Of a DNA stretch of 64,000 bases, positions 38,988 to 48,404 are shown in pieces; within the stretch, counting starts at the first letter, position 1; every line of letters starts with the position of its first letter. The DNA comes from CBDFMG01 sp965221205 [NCBI: bacterium]. GTDB taxonomy: Bacteria; SM23-31. The stretch lies in the NCBI GenBank assembly GCA_965221205.1, contig OZ244870.1, positions 1,364,001 to 1,428,000 on the forward strand, given 5' to 3'. Position numbers and translations under genes: made by a program. The notes beneath the pieces were generated by a model, which was not told where the DNA came from, ran no database searches, and saw only the letters and a program-made list of their open reading frames with translations.

Positions 38988-39020
38988 CCGAACGGAGCAA
39001 TCCGTTCGGTTTTCCTTTTT
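38988..39020 (+). terminator. Strong Rho-independent terminator
   Basis: Perfect 9-bp stem CCGAACGGA / TCCGTTCGG with a GCAA loop, followed by T4-CC-T6. It terminates the EnvC-like transcript. Confidence 0.9.
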
Positions 39021-39266
39021 TATATACCTGTTAACATTATACTTATCTGACGTTTTATCTCGGAAATTCTTAAGTATCAGTATGTACAACACCTACATAC
39101 TCTGCCACTGTAATATCAGTTCCGTCCGGTATACACAAACAACGTGCTTTCTTCATTCAAAAATATAGTATGCTGCAGTATTTTCTGGAACTTTCTCACG
39201 GATAACGTGATTATCAATAGAAAGAGCACGATACGAGAACAATCTAATTTAATTATTGGAGATATT

Positions 39267-39461
39267 ATGGGAAAGGCCATGCTCACTGTTGTCATACGAG
39301 AAAACGAATCGTTTGATAAAGCAGTACGTAGGTTTCAGACAGAGTGTAAGAAAGCGGGAATAATTCAATCTGCTCAACGGAAAATGTATTATGAGAAGCC
39401 GAGCCGGAAACGGTATTTGAGCAAAATTAAGTTAAAAAGCGGGAATGGAACACTCCACTAA
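39267..39461 (+). CDS. rpsU: 30S ribosomal protein S21
   Basis: A 64-residue basic protein with the S21 core LTVVIRENESFDKAVRRFQTECKKAGIIQSAQRKMYYEKPSRKR. It binds the 3' domain of 16S rRNA near the anti-Shine-Dalgarno region. The start ATG 39267 has GGAGA five bases upstream; an alternative is the methionine four residues later. It is monocistronic, with a terminator before it and a hairpin after it. Confidence 0.93.
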   Translation: MGKAMLTVVIRENESFDKAVRRFQTECKKAGIIQSAQRKMYYEKPSRKRYLSKIKLKSGNGTLH

Positions 39462-39494
39462 TTTTAAAGCGACCCGATAGGGCACTTTAAAATT
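39460..39494 (+). terminator. Hairpin at the rpsU stop codon
   Basis: Perfect 10-bp arms AATTTTAAAG / CTTTAAAATT with an inner CCC-GATA-GGG stem. It begins on the last base of the rpsU stop. There is no long T tract after it on the plus strand, but the arm itself is A/T-rich, so it may work as a terminator or as an mRNA 3'-end stabiliser. Confidence 0.65.
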
Positions 39495-39689
39495 GTGAAT
39501 AAAGTTGATAGATACCGAGATCGGAATTTCTATAAATATAGGATGTTCCGGAGTGAAATATTCTCAATTTATGTAAAGACCTTCAGGAATTTATATGTCG
39601 TCTGTGTCTTCATCTTCTCCATTGTGGACATAGAGGTTGTATTGAACCAAAAACAGAGAGACGTTTTAACTATTTACACAGTAAATAGT

Positions 39690-39830
39690 GTTTACGCTCA
39701 GCACAATGGGAATAAATGGTTTATGGCGATTGTCATGGTTGTCAATTCCAAGAAAAGCCTGTCCAGTTGCCAGCTTGGCTGCAACCTGGGCATTACGCAA
39801 CAAAAAGAAAAATCCATAGCTTGAGAAAAC
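39690..39830 (+). mobile_element. IS1595-type transposase remnant
   Basis: A short reading of NKWFMAIVMVVNSKKSLSSCQLGCNLGITQQ matches the block between the zinc-binding N-terminus and the DDE domain in IS1595/ISXO2 transposases (family form 'wkWflai.lm..skkgiss.qlar.lgvtqktaw'). Frames shift immediately after it and no complete transposase, inverted repeats or target duplication are visible. It lies at the left edge of a GC-rich foreign island. Confidence 0.6.
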
Positions 39831-39986
39831 CCCCGTGTAGTAATTTAGTATCCAGTGTCAGACAAGATGCTCTCAAAGACAGCTCTCAAATCCGCGTTAA
39901 AGAATCTCCCTGAAATATAAAATAATTGTTGGTTGTTGTATAGAAATTTTATATTTTCGTTGGGGGACCCTCCCAAAGCCTGGTGA

Positions 39987-40169
39987 ATAGTTAGGAACTT
40001 TTACGCCACGCCTTCGGTCGAATCAGCAAACGATACTGTTGTGATGACCGGCGGATCGTTGACCTTTCGCGCTGGGGTGGATGAGGCGGCGAAGATCGCC
40101 CGTGAGCTGCGGGAGGTCTCATCAAAAACCGCTCAACACTGCGGAATCGTGATCGTGCAAAAGCGATAG
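39987..40169 (+). pseudogene. Possible short coding remnant at the start of the GC-rich island
   Basis: A 60-codon open stretch with good codon character reads SLTFRAGVDEAAKIARELREV and ends QHCGIVIVQKR at TAG 40167-40169. There is no start with a ribosome-binding site and I do not recognise the family. Base composition changes abruptly from AT-rich to GC-rich near 39960, so it is probably the tail of a gene brought in with the island. Confidence 0.35.
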
Positions 40170-40244
40170 CACCCCGGAGCTTCAAAGGCCAAGTGCGGTG
40201 ACACCTGAATATATCGAAGCGCTCTCGGAGCTTTAGGGACAAAC

Positions 40245-42931
40245 ATGACGGGGACAATGATTTCAGATTACTTAATGAAGAAGGCGCAAGAGCTTCCCAG
40301 CGGCGCGCACTTCTACCGCTGCGCCTTGCAGGTAAACCCTTTCGCCTATTTGATCCGGTACAAAAAGCAAACGTCGTTCCAAAGTGAGGCGGAGTATAAC
40401 GCGGCGATCATTGACGCGTGCCAGGAGGCGGAAATCAAGGTTATCGGTGTTACGGATCACTACCGGTTCGATGAATCGAAGGGCCTCTGGTCAAGGCGGC
40501 CCGCGATGCCGGGCTGTTCGCCTTCAGCGGCTTCGAGGCCGTCACCAAGGACGGCGTGCATTTTCTGTGCCTGTTCGATCCCGACAAGGACGATATACTC
40601 GAACGGTTCATTGGCGACTGCGAAGTTTATGATACGAAAGCGGCCTCGCCGACGGGAAGGTTCGATTCTACTGAACTGCTCGTCCAGGTGAAAAAGTGGG
40701 GTTCGGTCTGCGTGGCAGCACATGTCGCGGCCGAGGGAGGGCTTTTGAAAAAGCTCAATGGGCAGCCTCGCGCCAATGCGTGGAAGTCACCGGACCTACT
40801 AGCCTGCGCCCTTACCGGTCCGATTGCGGATGCGCCGGAAAACATCCGGCCTATTCTTGAGAACAAGGACGCGGCACACAGGCGCAACCGTCCTGTGGCC
40901 GTGATAAACGCCTCGAATGTGAACAGCCCCGAGGACCTGAAAAAGGAAGGAGCATTCTGTTTCGTCAAGATGTCGAGCATCTCCGTCGAAGGCTTGCGGC
41001 AGGCCTTCCTTGACCCTGAATCGCGGATCCATCTCAAGAGCGATCCGCAACCGGAACCGCACGCGGAGTTTCTGGCGGTGACGTGGGAAGGTGGGTTCCT
41101 CAGCGATACATCCGTTCACTTCAACGGCAATCTGAATGTCCTGGTCGGCGGGAGAGGAACAGGTAAATCGACAATGATCGAGAGCATGCGCTATGCGCTT
41201 GGGCTGGATCCGCTCGGAGAAGAGGCTCGCAAGGCCCATGAAGGTGTTATCCGGCATGTGCTTCGCTCCGGAACCAAAGCCTCCTTGCTGGTGCGATCGC
41301 ATAAGCCTTCCGAGCGGTACTATACTATCGAGCGATCGGTCCCGAATCCGCCGATCGTGAAGGACGAAACCGGGGCAGTTCTGACGCTCTCGCCGAAGGA
41401 CGTGATGCCGGGTGCGGAGGTCTTCGGACAACACGAGATATCGGAACTCACCAAAAGCCGGGAAAAGCTGACACTGCTGCTGGAGCGGTTTGTTGACAGC
41501 GATCCAACACTGTCGGGGCGAAAGTTGAAGCTCAAGCTCGAGCTCGAACACTCGCGAAGCCGTATCATGGAGGTGCTCCGCGAGATGAAAGCTCTCGACG
41601 AGCGACTTGCGGCCCTTCCGGCTCTGGAAGAGACACAAAAGCGTTTCCAGGAAGCCGGGCTTGAAGAACGTCTGAAAGAGAGGAGCCTCGTCATTCGGGA
41701 AGAGCGCGTATTCGTGAGTGTCGGCGAACGACTTGATCCTGTCCGCACGCTCCACAGGGAATTGGTCGAGATGCTTCCCTTTGATGCCGCCTTCGTCTCC
41801 CCAAAGGCTTTGGAGGGACTCCCGAATGCGGCTATCTTGGAGAGGGTCGGATCGATTCTGTGGATGCTGAGCTCGAAGCTCAAGGCGATCCGCCGATCAG
41901 CTCGCCAAAGCGTTAGCGGAAGCGGACAGCGCTGTTGCCGGAACGAAAGCCCGATGGGAGAAGAAACGGGAAGTCATCGAAGACACCTATGAGAAGCTCC
42001 TGCGGGAGCTTCAGAAATCGAAGATCGACGGAGCCGAGTTCATCCGTCTGCGAAAGCAGCTTGAAGAGCTTCGACCGTTGCGGGAAAAGAAAGAGGACCT
42101 GAAGCGTTACTTAGCCAGTCACGAGAAGCACCGCCGCAAGCTGCTTGTCGAATGGGAGGACACCAAGGCAAGCGAGCATCGTGAGTTTCGAAGTGCGGCG
42201 AAGAAAGTTTCTCGCAAGCTCGGGGATCGGGTTCAGGTGGAAGTTACCATGGCGGGAAATCGTGATGCCGCTCGAGCGGCTCTTACGCAAGGTCGGGGGA
42301 AACCTGAGCGCCGCTCTGGAGCGGCTGCGTTCGCTGGACCAACTTTCGCTGCCGGACTTGGCGCAGTGCTGCCGTGAAGGGAAAGAGGCGCTGATGAAGA
42401 AATACTTCTTGCCGACAGGTTCGGCCGAGCGAATTACGCAAGCAGGCCCGGCCCTGTTCATGAGAATTGAGGAGTTGGACCTTCCGGCCGGCGACGACAA
42501 AGATCGAATTGAACACAGCACCGGACGGCGAGCCGTCCTCGTGGCAGACGTTGGAAACGCTATCGACCGGCCAGAAGGCAACGGCTGTGTTGCTCCTTCT
42601 GCTGTTGGAGTCTGAAGCCCCGCTTGTTGTCGATCAGCCGGAAGACGACCTCGACAATCGGTTCATTACCGAGGGCGTGGTGCCGATTATGCGGCAGGAG
42701 AAACGCCGTCGGCAATTCGTCTTTTCGACCCACAACGCGAACATTCCAGTCCTCGGCGATGCGGAGTTGATCTTGGGCCTGGCGTCGGGAGAGGTTGGGG
42801 AAGGACATGCCAGAATAGCTACCAAGCATATGGGTTCAATTGACTCCAGACCGGTCCGCGAGCTGGTGGAAGAGATCCTCGAAGGGGGCAAGGATGCCTT
42901 CGAGATGCGGCGTTCCAAGTACGGGTTCTGA
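40245..42931 (+). pseudogene. TrlF-like PHP-domain plus ABC/SMC-type ATPase, frameshifted
   Basis: Five segments in different frames join into one protein of about 890 residues. The N-terminal PHP domain includes GAHFYRCALQVNPF and VIGVTDHYRF, then AFSGFEAVTKDGVHFLCLFD. A P-loop ATPase follows with Walker A VGGRGTGKST (about 41150), a long coiled coil, and at the end LSTGQKATAVLLLLLLES, Walker B VVDQPEDDLDNRF and FVFSTHNANIPVLGDAE. Breaks lie near 40495, 41893, 42268 and 42490, each a single-base change. GC content is much higher than in the surrounding genes. TrlF-family ATPases occur in defence-gene neighbourhoods; this copy cannot make a full protein. Confidence 0.75.
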
Positions 42932-42934
42932 ATT

Positions 42935-44138
42935 ATGCCAATGCTCACCGAACTACTGGAGACCATTAGCAACGGAGAAAACTCCGGGGTCGAGTTTAAG
43001 CGAGACACACTGCAAAACTACGATCTTGCAAAAGAGCTGGTCGCCTTCTCGAACCTTGGGGGCGGGATGGTGCTTCTTGGCGTGGAGGATGACGGAAGCA
43101 TATCGGGCATCACCAGAGATAACCTCGAAGAATGGGTAATAACCACATGCCGGGACAAGATCAGACCGGCCATCATCCCCTTCTTTGAGATTGTTCGCAA
43201 CGTCGAGCCGGGAAAGAACGTGGCAATTGTCCGTGTGACACGCGGCTACGACGTTCACAGCCTCTGGCACAGCAACAGCAGAAAGTATCACATCAGGGTA
43301 GGAACGCAGAGCAGGGAAGCGACTCCGGAAGAGCTGGGGCGGCTTTTCCAGCAACGGGGAACGGTCCGCGCTGAATTGCTGCCGGTCTCAGGATCGACTG
43401 TTGACGACTTGGACCGGCGACGACTTCGGGATTATTTTGTCCGTATTCGTCAACAGGACGTGCCCACTGACGCGGATGAAGCGGCCTGGATATCCCTTCT
43501 TGTAAACACGGAGATCATGACGGAGGATGGTGTCACCGTTAGCGGGATGCTCTTGTTTGGCACGACACCAAACCGTTTTCTTCCCCAGGCCGGCATTGAC
43601 GCTGCAGCTTTCCCCGGAACGGGAAAAGACTATGCGGCGCGCGAACGCATGGCGCTCCGTGGCCCGATGACCACCTTGATCTCCGCAAATGGCGCTATCG
43701 TGGAAAACGGCCTGGTTGAACAGGCACTAGGGTTTGTGCTCCGGAATACCCCGGTGACGGCTGTCCTCGAAAACGGGAGAAGAGTCGAAAAGCCTGCCTA
43801 TCCTCAAGAGGTGATCCGAGAGGCAGTTGTCAACGCGCTCATCCATCGCGACTACCTTCTCTCCAGCACGGATATCGAACTGGCCGTGTACAGCAATCGG
43901 CTGGAAATCGTTTCACCTGGACGGCTTTCAAACGGTATTACACGCCGGAACGGATGCGCGCAGGGACACGATCTGCCCGAAATCAGCTCCTGAAGGATGT
44001 CATGCGGGACTACGGTTATCTGGAGCACATGGGGTGGGAATTCCGCTAAAGATCATCGCAGGGATGCAGAAGCACAACAATACAACGCCTGAACTGATTG
44101 AAGACCAGGAACGCTTCATCCTGCGCGTGCGGACATGA
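42935..44138 (+). pseudogene. AlbA_2/Schlafen-type ATP-binding protein (RecG-like annotation), frameshifted
   Basis: An N-terminal AlbA_2 domain (ENSGVEFKRDTLQNYDLAKELVAFSNLGGGMVLLGVEDDG) is followed by a GHKL-type region with YPQEVIREAVVNALIHRDYLL and IELAVYSNRLEIVSPGRLSNGIT. The first frame fails near 43942. Correcting one base gives PERMRAGTRSARNQLLKDVMRDYGYLEHMG, and a second correction near 44033 gives MGIPLKIIAGMQKHNN, ending at TGA 44136-44138. It starts three bases after the TrlF-like gene. Such proteins are often labelled ATP-dependent helicase-like transcriptional regulators and are frequent in defence islands. Confidence 0.72.
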
Positions 44139-44294
44139 CGGAGGTTCGTCAGATGGAGGATGCATTCCACCTCATCGAGGAAGATCTCATCTTGTGGTTG
44201 GCGATGTGCTGGGCGATCTCGAGATCACCGATTCGCTGCTGTCCCGACGCAGGTTGGACACGTGACTCCGCAACCGGATTAAGGAGCTAACACA

Positions 44295-45803
44295 ATGAAT
44301 AGAAAGTTTAAGAGATATGCAGAAAAGACCTACCCCCCCCCTCGAAAAATTAAATCTTCATTCAAGAACGATTTTCTGCCGCGATAATTTGCCGGTTCTG
44401 CGGGGCATTAACAGCAATTCCATAGACCTGATTTACTTAGACCCTCCGTGACCCTCCGTTTAATAAAGGACGTAATTTCCATTTGCTCCTATTGGCACAA
44501 CCGCAGAAGGGGCTGATTTCAGGGATATATGGTCGCCAGACGAAGTTAAGGACGAGTGGCATAATCAGATAAATGATCGCTTTCCCGAGTTATACAAATA
44601 CCTCAATGCCGTTGGAGATATCGGAAGCAGGTCAGCAAAATATTATCTGATTTATATGGGGGTAAGGCTTATCGAGATGAAACGAGTGTTGAAGGATACC
44701 GGAAGTCTGTATCTACATTGCGACCCGACCGTTTCGCATTATCTAAAATTGTTGTTGGATACAATTTTCGGACATGCGCAGTTCAGGTCCGAAATTTCAT
44801 GGAAACGCACTTTTTCGCACAATGACAGTCGAACGTTTGGAAATGTTCGGGATGTAATTCTGTTTTACGGAAATTCGGACATAAACACCGGTTCCGTTCG
44901 GGTTCCTTTGAATAACGAGTATGTCCAAAAATTCTATCGTTACGAAGATTCCGTAGGACGCTATGCGGCTATCGATTTAACAGGGCAGGGACGTCGGTAG
45001 GGGAAAGTGGCAACCCGTGGAGAGGCATTAATCCTGGTGATGTGGGAAGGCAGTGGTCCGTTCCGTTGACAGGCAATTACGCCACGTGGATCGAGGAAAA
45101 CATTATACCGGGATACAGATCTATCGGGAGGCCACAGGAACGACTGGACGCACTTGATAACGTTGGGATGATTCACCAATCCAGAACGGGACGGAGAGTA
45201 CCGAGCCTCAAACGTTACCTCAAAGCCGCACAGGGTCAGGTTCCTTCTAACTCATGGGACGATATAAACGCTGTGCAGTCTCATTCCAAAGAACGCACCG
45301 GTTATCCTACGCAAAAACCACTTGCCCTGTTAGCGCGGATAATAAAAGCCAGTTCAAACCCGGGCGACATAGTGCTAGATCCGTTTTGTGGTTGTGCAAC
45401 AACCTGTATTGCTGCTGAAAAACTTGAAAGGCAGTGGATTGGAATTGACGTTTCAAAAAAAGCATACGACTTGGTGATAGAGCGGCTTAAGAAGGAAGTT
45501 CCTCCAGACTTGTTCAGGGGAAAGCCTATTTTCAGAACGGATAGACCGACAAGAAACGATGTGCTCTATAAGAAAGTTCCGACAAAGGAAGACAGGTTTT
45601 ATCTATACGGAAAACAAAACGGCACGTGTTGCGGCTGCAATACCCAGTTTGAAATACAGCATCTTGAAATAGATCATATAGTTCCCCGTTCACAAGGTGG
45701 AGGTAGTGAGCGTGAAAACCTTCAACTACTCTGTGGTCATTGTAATCGTACAAAAGGCGACCGCCCAATGGAATATCTAATGGCACGACTTAAAGTCGCT
45801 TAA
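44295..45803 (+). pseudogene. Site-specific DNA methyltransferase with C-terminal HNH domain, out of frame at a poly-C tract
   Basis: A strong AAGGAG precedes ATG 44295. Thirteen codons later a C9 tract (44333-44341) throws the frame out; C7 or C10 would restore it (TYPP-LEKLNLHSRTIFCRDNLPVL). The catalytic motif YLDPPF is then interrupted by an exact 10-bp duplication (44440-44459). Further one-base losses lie near 44480 and 44985. Beyond that the protein is clear: SLYLHCDPTVSHYLK, TGYPTQKPLALLARIIKASS, motif I LDPFCGCATTCIAAE, and a C-terminal HNH domain (CCGCNTQFEIQHLEIDHIVPRSQGGG ... LLCGHCNRTKGDRP). It belongs to the type III Mod-like beta class. Currently unable to give a full protein. 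Confidence 0.75.
44333..44341 (+). repeat. C9 homopolymer tract at the 5' end of the methyltransferase gene
   Basis: Nine consecutive cytosines 38 bases after the ATG. With nine, translation stops two codons later; with seven or ten, it enters the methyltransferase frame. Such tracts in mod genes are known phase-variation switches. Confidence 0.8.
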
Positions 45804-45828
45804 ATCCTTTCATTAAAATAAGGACAAA

Positions 45829-46442
45829 TCCATACCGACACGTTTAAGGAACAACTCAAATCTGTCATCAGTGAGTATGAATCAGCTGCATCAGACACAA
45901 TCTCCAACATGCAAATTATTGAAAGAATTGCTGGCCGAAATTCTGTTTATTTTAAACAGGTCATGAGAATTGATAAGGACAAGGAGTTCTCTAAGAAATT
46001 TAACATGATATCAATGAGTTCGGAAGAGGCTTACATATATAACACAATTTATATGATGGTGCACTATCTCGCCACATCGATTTCGTTCGAAAACAGGGGG
46101 CTTGCAGCGCCCGGCAGTATCGATTCTGTTCCGGTGTCTGCAGATAAAGAGGATTATAACTCAAATGGCATGTGGAGCGCACGTAAAGCTTGGAAAATTA
46201 TCGAAAACGCTGAGCGGATTATTGCAGTTGAACTGTTATGCGCCGCTCAGGCTGTCGATTTCCACAGCGAGTACAAGCCGGGAAAAGGAACACAAGCGGC
46301 GTATAATGTGATTCGGTCAAAAGTGAAAATGCTGAAACAAGACCGAATAATCGGTAAAAATATTCAATCTGTCATCGGTCTAATCCGGACTGGCAATCTG
46401 GTAGAGGCTGTAGAAAAGTCTGTTGGAAAATTGTCGCTTTAG
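45829..46442 (+). pseudogene. Aromatic amino acid ammonia-lyase (HutH/PAL-type), C-terminal remnant
   Basis: About 204 codons matching the C-terminal third of histidine/phenylalanine ammonia-lyases: SIDSVPVSADKEDYNSNGMWSARKAWKIIENAERIIAVELLCAAQAVDF and GKGTQAAYNVIRSKVKML. Family proteins have about 500 residues, and the MIO-forming Ala-Ser-Gly site lies in the missing part, so this fragment is inactive. The frame opens after TAA at 45826, with no upstream continuation; the preceding gene is the HNH methyltransferase. A 177-codon reading from ATG 45909 remains open but is not expected to work alone. Confidence 0.72.
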
Positions 46443-46475
46443 AGATCAATTTATTCTATATAAGAAGTTGTGATA

Positions 46476-47465
46476 ATGGCAGGGAATATGAGAAACTGTT
46501 TTCGATTCACATTACTTTTTTCAGCAGTGCTAAGCGTTTTCTTCGTGATAGTTGCTTGCAACGGTGGCACAATATCGGAAAGTGAACACGCAGCCGTTCC
46601 AGTCGAAACGGGATCGCTCGATGTGAAATGGATTCATGGTTCCGATCCGTGTTCCGGGAATACCGGTCCACAGTTTCAAGTGCACCGATATGCGGCAAAC
46701 ACCTATATACTCCGTCAGAACAAATGCGATTCTCGCCATGCACCATTCAGCTATTTGCTGTTTGGTGAGGAAAGAGCAATCCTTTTCGATACCGGTGCTG
46801 AGCTGGATTCAGGTGGAGGCAACAACGGATTGAAAAAAGTTGTGGAGGATATATTTGCTGAATGGAGTGCGGAACAGGGAAGAGCAATACCGCCGTTGAC
46901 AGTGGCACATTATCATGGCCACTTCGACCATTTCTACGCCGATCCTGAGTTTAGAGCTGATGAAAATACAATTGTTGTCGGTACAGGCCCAGAAAATGTC
47001 GAGAAGTTTTTCGGTATTACCGATTGGCCTAATAAAACAGTTTTTTATGATCTCGGAAACCGGAGTTTGACCGTTATTCCAATCCCCGGCCACACGGAAG
47101 ACAGTATTACGATATACGATCCATGGACACACTTTCTGCTGACTGGTGATTCGGTCTATCCGGGAACGCTTTTTATTCCGGACTGGATGTCATTCAAACA
47201 GAGTATCAACAAACTGGCTTCGTTTGCCAATGAGCATCCGATATCGTATATACTCGGCACCCATATTGAGATGACCACAACACCAGACCAGGATTATAGC
47301 GGAACCTATGAACCGAATGAACATGCGCTGCAACTCGGTGTTGAGCACCTTTGGGAACTGCGTGATTCACTCGAAGCGTTAGGTGATACGCCGATAAAAA
47401 AGATACACGATGATTTTATCATTTTCCCGCGCATATTTGACGAGGATGCATCCGGCCAAAATTAA
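46476..47465 (+). CDS. MBL-fold metallo-hydrolase lipoprotein
   Basis: A 329-residue exported protein. The signal peptide ends in a lipobox with Cys28 (VFFVIVAC), so it is probably a membrane-anchored lipoprotein. The metallo-beta-lactamase motif is VAHYHGHFDHF (HxHxDH), followed by IPIPGHTEDSI and LLTGDSVYPGTLF, giving a dinuclear metal site; a late histidine is in LGTHIEMT. The substrate is unknown; many such proteins are lactonases, thiolesterases or phosphodiesterases. I use ATG 46476 rather than GTG 46470. Its last 37 bases are the beginning of a 158-bp repeat shared with 50632-50789. Confidence 0.88.
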   Translation: MAGNMRNCFRFTLLFSAVLSVFFVIVACNGGTISESEHAAVPVETGSLDVKWIHGSDPCSGNTGPQFQVHRYAANTYILRQNKCDSRHAPFSYLLFGEERAILFDTGAELDSGGGNNGLKKVVEDIFAEWSAEQGRAIPPLTVAHYHGHFDHFYADPEFRADENTIVVGTGPENVEKFFGITDWPNKTVFYDLGNRSLTVIPIPGHTEDSITIYDPWTHFLLTGDSVYPGTLFIPDWMSFKQSINKLASFANEHPISYILGTHIEMTTTPDQDYSGTYEPNEHALQLGVEHLWELRDSLEALGDTPIKKIHDDFIIFPRIFDEDASGQN

Positions 47466-47586
47466 TTAAGTAAAAAATGACTATAATCCAGGTTGTATGT
47501 TATTTCATTTTTGTGTATCTTTGAGATGTGAAAGCGGTAATGCCGGGGTGGTGAAATTGGTAGACGCGCTGGACTCAAAATCCAGT
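47429..47586 (+). repeat. Direct repeat copy 1: end of the MBL gene to the tRNA-Leu anticodon stem
   Basis: 158 bp that recur at 50632-50789 with four substitutions by my count. The block covers the last codons of the MBL gene, the spacer and the 5' half of tRNA-Leu. Similarity falls sharply in the tRNA variable arm and resumes patchily after both tRNAs (for example ATTCCCACCATAAAG). Confidence 0.92.
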
Positions 47587-47625
47587 AGGCTTCGGTCCGT
47601 GAGGGTTCGAGTTCCTCCCTCGGCA
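47542..47625 (+). tRNA. tRNA-Leu (anticodon CAA), copy 1
   Basis: 84-nt class II tRNA. Acceptor GCCGGGG pairs with CCTCGGC (one G-U), discriminator A. The anticodon stem CTGGA/TCCAG encloses loop CTCAAAA, giving anticodon CAA for codon UUG. The T arm is GAGGG-TTCGAGT-TCCTC, with one G-U pair. The variable arm is weaker than in copy 2. No CCA is encoded. Confidence 0.92.
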
Positions 47626-48190
47626 CTGTAGTAAAAACAAGGACTTACAAGGATTGTTTATGAGTCCTATAAATGTCTGAAGATTTTACTCCCACCGCTA
47701 TTCCCACCATAAAGCACATGTTTTGAGTGGCTTCATTAAATTAATTTGGTCTATTTATAGGATGATTTTGATGTGACCATTGCCCGACGTACCATTTCAT
47801 TCCCAGAACCATATTTCACATTTATAATCCCTCGCTAAAATATCCGAAAAATTTATGAAATATATAGATTTTGCTTATGTGTAAAGTAAACTTTCCACCT
47901 GGAGAGTTCTCACTTTATTAAAATCTCGCCTCAAACCTAATTCCTATCCCATTCGAAGAATATCGTCCTTGCAGGTAATTAAAGTTTGAATTGTTGTCTA
48001 TGTATTAGGCAGGTGGAGAGTTATCTGGAAAGGTAATTTACGGAAAGATGTGAGTAAAAATCGCTTATAGAAATTAAGAGATGCATTTTGCTTTATAAGT
48101 ATTTTCTGCTCCCCGGGTGGGACGATGTTAGAACTTTTTTCAAGGATAAAAAGGAAGATATCCAAATCCCAGCTTTTGATCTTCCAGCCT
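47626..48190. other. Non-coding stretch after tRNA-Leu copy 1
   Basis: About 565 bases with no supported gene. The first 150 resemble the region after the second tRNA (50829-51000) in patches, including ATTCCCACCATAAAG and ACGACGTACCATTTCAT-like segments, so the duplication once extended beyond the tRNA. The remainder is AT-rich and featureless to my eye. Confidence 0.5.
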
Positions 48191-48192
48191 CA

Positions 48193-48342
48193 GCATAACG
48201 GCTTGCGCATAACCGGCCCAAAGTATGCGGGCCTACTCCCTCAAAGCTAACTGAAAAGGACCTGCGGAGCAATGTCTATCCTGCCTGAACGGTGCACTTT
48301 GGGTTCGGCGTTGATTCACTGGTTATGCGGCGAACGTTAGGT
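48193..48342 (-). other. attC-like recombination site (integron cassette type)
   Basis: Read on the minus strand, the site starts ACCTAAC (fits RYYYAAC), then a spacer, GCATAACC, a central region, GGTTATGC and a terminal GTTATGC (near GTTRRRY). GCATAACC / GGTTATGC pair perfectly, as does CCCAAAGT / ACTTTGGG further in, giving an imperfect 150-nt hairpin with unpaired spacers, as in attC sites of the VCR size class. It lies 62 bp past the 3' end of the CehA-type gene, the position an attC occupies in a cassette. No integrase gene is in the window. Confidence 0.55.
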
Positions 48343-48404
48343 TACTCCCCGCGGTAAGAGGCGAGCGAGGCGTATCGATCATAGTGGCTAAATATCAACA
48401 CGGC

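Noticed and set aside
39495-39824. 109-codon open frame after rpsU as an intact gene
   Set aside because: Only its last third resembles anything (IS1595 transposase); the rest looks random, so it was annotated as a remnant instead.
40799-41755. 318-codon minus-strand frame opposite the TrlF-like gene
   Set aside because: Antisense shadow created by high GC content; the plus strand carries the conserved PHP and P-loop motifs.
47626-47760. Phage attachment site at the 3' end of tRNA-Leu copy 1
   Set aside because: Sequence identity between the two copies lies upstream of and in the 5' half of the tRNA, not across its 3' end as in a normal tRNA attB, and no integrase gene is present.
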